Shown: in pieces, positions 11,496-14,063 of the stretch
Position numbering within the stretch: position 1 is the stretch's first letter
How the letters are laid out: the number at the start of each line of letters is the position of its first letter
Source: Oscillospiraceae bacterium
GTDB lineage: Bacteria; Bacillota; Clostridia; Oscillospirales; Oscillospiraceae
Direction: 5' to 3'
Length of the DNA: 14,063 nucleotides
NCBI GenBank assembly: GCA_017438675.1
Contig: JAFRUW010000126.1
Coordinates: forward strand, 1-14,063
The notes under the pieces: generated by a model
Databases searched by the model: none
What the model was told of the DNA's origin: nothing
The model's input: only the letters and a program-made list of their open reading frames with translations
Made by a program: the position numbers and the translations under genes

Positions 11496-14063
11496 ATGAA
11501 ACAGATACATAATCCGCTCAAAGGAGTAAAGCGGGGGGTCCGGATGCTCACCGGTCTTGCCCTTGCCCTTATGCTTTTTATACAGGCAGCGGGCGCCGCG
11601 GAGAACACGGGAGCGAAAGTCTCGGTTGATCCCGTGAATCACAGCGAAAACTATTCCGCTGTGCTGTACAACAACAGGAACGGCCTGCCCAGCTCCGACG
11701 CGAACACTATCGCTCAGACAAGCGAGGGATTCATCTGGATCGGCAGCTACAGCGGACTTATCCGTTACGACGGCAACACCTTTGAACGTCTGGATTCCAC
11801 CAACGGAATGGGCAGCATAGTTGAGCTGTTTGTTGACAGCCGCGACAGACTTTGGATCGGCACCAACGACAACGGCCTTGCCCTCTGGGAAGACGGGGAG
11901 TTCACCATCTGGAACGACGAAGCGCAGCTCGGCTCCACAAAAATCAGCACCATAGAAGAGGACGCGGACGGCACCGTCTATATCGGAACCACAATGGGCA
12001 TCACCGCCATCAGCCCCGATCTGACACTTCGCCATCTTGACGATCCCCGGATCGCCAACATATACATGGAACACATTACCCGCGGTGAAGACGGACTGCT
12101 CTACTGCATCACCAATGAGGACGATATCTTCACTCTCCGGAACGGGGAACTGGTGGAATTCACAGATCACAGCAGCACGAAGATTCAGGGCATTACCTTC
12201 ATCCGCCCGGACCCCTCCGACCCCCGGAAGCTTTATGTCGGAACTGAAGATTCCCGTTTTTACCGCGTCAGCAAAGACTTTGATCTGCGCTCACTGGAAT
12301 ATATGAATATTGAACCGCTTAACTCGGTAAACGATATCGTCAAGATCGGGGACCGCATCTGGATATGCGCCCGGAACGGTATCGGTGAATTGGACGACAA
12401 GGGCTTCCACAATCTGGATAATCTGCCCATGAACAATTCCGTCAACAAGATGATGGTGGATTACGAGGGGAACCTTTGGTTCACCTCATCCCGTCAGGGC
12501 GTGATGAAGCTGGTGTCCAACAAGTTTACCGACATCTTTGTGCGCTACGGCCTGGAACCCGACGTGGTCAACGCCACATGTATGTACAAAGGCCATCTGT
12601 TTATAGGCACAGACACCGGTGCCAAAGTTTTGAACAATGACAGGCAGGTGTATACGATCCCCCTGTCCGAAGCGAGAACCGCCTCCGGAACCGACCTCGG
12701 TTTCCGGGATCTTCTGAAGCTCCTTGACGGATGCCGCATCCGCTCCATAACACCTGACAGCCACGGGCGCCTGTGGATCTCCACCTGGCGTGCCTGCGGT
12801 CTGCTGCGCTATGACGGCGGCCGAGTAACCGCCTTTACCGAAAGCGACGGACTCCACTCAAACCAGGTCCGCGCAGTCAGCGAAATGGCCGACGGCTCCA
12901 TGATCGTGGCAAACACCGGCGGTGTAAACGTTATCAAAGGGGACGAAGTTGTCCTCAGCGTGGGCGTGGATGACGGCATTGCCAATCCCGAAACGCTGTC
13001 CGTATGCGCCGCTCCCAACGGGGATATACTTTTAGGCTCCAACGGCGGCGGTATCTATGTGGTAAAGGACGGCAGCGTCCGTTGTATCGGCAGAGAAGAC
13101 GGTCTGACCTCAGAGATAATAATGCGAATAAAGCATGACCCGATGAATAACGTCTTCTGGCTTGTAACCAGCAATTCCATCGCCTATATGACCGAAGACT
13201 ACAAGGTCACCACCGTAAAGGAATTCCCCTATTCCAACAATTTCGATCTGTACATAAACAAAAAAGGCGATATGTGGATACTCAGCTCCAACGGCATCTA
13301 TGTGGTGTCCTCTGCGGAGATGATCGCTAACGGCAGGATCAACCCCGTCCACTACGGACTCGGCAACGGCCTGCCCTGTACCGCAACAAGCAACTCCTAC
13401 AGCGCCCTTACCCCGCAGGGTGACCTCTATATTTCCGGCAGCTCCGGCGTTGCAAAGGTCAACATTGAAGCTGCGCTTGAGGATATTACCGATCTTAAGC
13501 AGGCTGTTCCGTATATCGAAGCCGACGGCAAGCTTCTTTACCCCGACGAAAACGGCGGGTTCACCCTCTCCCCCGACGTGAAGAAAGTGACCATATACGG
13601 CTATGTGTTCAACTATTCCCTGACCGATCCCCAGGTTTCCTACATTTTAGAGGGATTTGACCGGGAGCCGGTGACCTTAAGCCGCAGTGATCTCGGGCCT
13701 GTCACCTACACAAACCTCCACGGCGGCGACTATCGGTTCGTCATGGTACTGACCGATGCTCTCGGCCGGGGTGAAAACGAGCTTTCCGTCCCCATCGTCA
13801 AGGAAAAGGCGCTGCACGAAAAGCCCTGGTTCTATGTCCTCCTCGGCGTCGGGGCGGCGGCGCTCATTGCGCTGCTTGTTCATGCCTATACACGTCGGAA
13901 AATGCATATCCTTGAAGAAAAGCACCGGGAGGAAAAGGAAAAGGAACGCATCACAAACGAGCTGCACATGGCAAACCGCATCCAGGGCAGTATGCTCCCC
14001 CACGATTTCCCGCCGTTCCCCGACAGGAAGGAATTCGACATCTACGCAGATATGGACCCCGCC
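11496..14063 (+). CDS. Membrane sensor: Reg_prop propeller, Y_Y_Y domain, SpoIIE-type phosphatase (3' end missing)
   Basis: 856 residues are visible and the frame runs off the window. A signal peptide (basic start, hydrophobic 17-30, likely cleavage near AAGA/A, about residue 34) precedes a large ectodomain of two-component-regulator propeller repeats, for example FIWIGSYSGLIRYDG (79-93), RLWIGTNDNGLALWEDG (118-134), NLWFTSSRQGVMKL (326-339), RLWISTWRACGLLRYDG (425-441) and ILLGSNGGGIYVVKDG (511-526). A Y_Y_Y domain follows (about 696-757, with YILEGFD and TYTNLHGGDYRF), then one membrane helix (about 778-798), a charged coiled-coil linker (about 800-825) and ELHMANRIQGSMLPHDFPPF (822-841), the characteristic entry of SpoIIE/RsbU PP2C phosphatases. 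The catalytic GGDFYD lies beyond the end. An ATG at 11483 is out of frame; the ATG at 11496 follows GGGGTG. It probably dephosphorylates a STAS protein in response to an external ligand. Confidence 0.88.
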   Translation, partial: MKQIHNPLKGVKRGVRMLTGLALALMLFIQAAGAAENTGAKVSVDPVNHSENYSAVLYNNRNGLPSSDANTIAQTSEGFIWIGSYSGLIRYDGNTFERLDSTNGMGSIVELFVDSRDRLWIGTNDNGLALWEDGEFTIWNDEAQLGSTKISTIEEDADGTVYIGTTMGITAISPDLTLRHLDDPRIANIYMEHITRGEDGLLYCITNEDDIFTLRNGELVEFTDHSSTKIQGITFIRPDPSDPRKLYVGTEDSRFYRVSKDFDLRSLEYMNIEPLNSVNDIVKIGDRIWICARNGIGELDDKGFHNLDNLPMNNSVNKMMVDYEGNLWFTSSRQGVMKLVSNKFTDIFVRYGLEPDVVNATCMYKGHLFIGTDTGAKVLNNDRQVYTIPLSEARTASGTDLGFRDLLKLLDGCRIRSITPDSHGRLWISTWRACGLLRYDGGRVTAFTESDGLHSNQVRAVSEMADGSMIVANTGGVNVIKGDEVVLSVGVDDGIANPETLSVCAAPNGDILLGSNGGGIYVVKDGSVRCIGREDGLTSEIIMRIKHDPMNNVFWLVTSNSIAYMTEDYKVTTVKEFPYSNNFDLYINKKGDMWILSSNGIYVVSSAEMIANGRINPVHYGLGNGLPCTATSNSYSALTPQGDLYISGSSGVAKVNIEAALEDITDLKQAVPYIEADGKLLYPDENGGFTLSPDVKKVTIYGYVFNYSLTDPQVSYILEGFDREPVTLSRSDLGPVTYTNLHGGDYRFVMVLTDALGRGENELSVPIVKEKALHEKPWFYVLLGVGAAALIALLVHAYTRRKMHILEEKHREEKEKERITNELHMANRIQGSMLPHDFPPFPDRKEFDIYADMDPA

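Noticed and set aside
11475..12170. Open frame of 231 codons on the minus strand over the start of the sensor gene
   Set aside because: It is antisense to the signal peptide and the first propeller repeats, which are well formed. No RBS, and no recognisable domain.

Overview
The window looks like chromosomal DNA of a moderately GC-rich Firmicute, most likely a gut- or rumen-type Clostridia (Oscillospiraceae/Lachnospiraceae range). This is inferred from strong AGGAGG-type ribosome binding sites, canonical sigma-A promoters, compact rho-independent terminators, a class II CCA enzyme with an HD domain, a PknB-like kinase with an Ig-like ectodomain, and RsbW/SpoIIE-type signalling domains. I cannot name a genus. 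I saw no rRNA, tRNA, CRISPR array, insertion sequence or phage gene.

Layout. (1) Positions 1-2706 hold the Trk potassium uptake pair: the 3' part of trkA, then trkH 4 bp downstream, closed by a terminator. (2) Positions 2707-3295 hold a small basic orphan protein gene with its own strong RBS and a terminator shared with the convergent malQ. (3) malQ (minus strand, 4-alpha-glucanotransferase) and cca (plus strand, tRNA CCA-adding enzyme) diverge from a 165-bp region with back-to-back promoters. (4) A Ser/Thr protein kinase gene with its own promoter follows; the protein has one membrane segment and two extracellular bacterial Ig-like domains. It ends at two tandem terminators. (5) From 8401 a strong promoter drives three same-strand genes with no convincing terminator between them: a GltP/SstT-type (DAACS) symporter fused to an N-terminal GHKL/RsbW-like domain, a CAT/condensation-fold acyltransferase, and a large sensor with a beta-propeller ectodomain (Reg_prop), a Y_Y_Y domain, one membrane helix and the beginning of a SpoIIE/RsbU-type PP2C phosphatase, cut by the window end.

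The most unusual part is the 8.4-14.06 kb region. A transporter carrying a degenerate anti-sigma-kinase-like domain sits with a transmembrane SpoIIE phosphatase and an acyltransferase. RsbW-like and RsbU-like domains classically act on the same STAS switch protein, so the arrangement suggests a membrane partner-switching system that couples extracellular sensing to solute transport. That role is inference; no STAS gene is visible here. Every other gene falls in a recognisable family except the small protein at 2974-3225.
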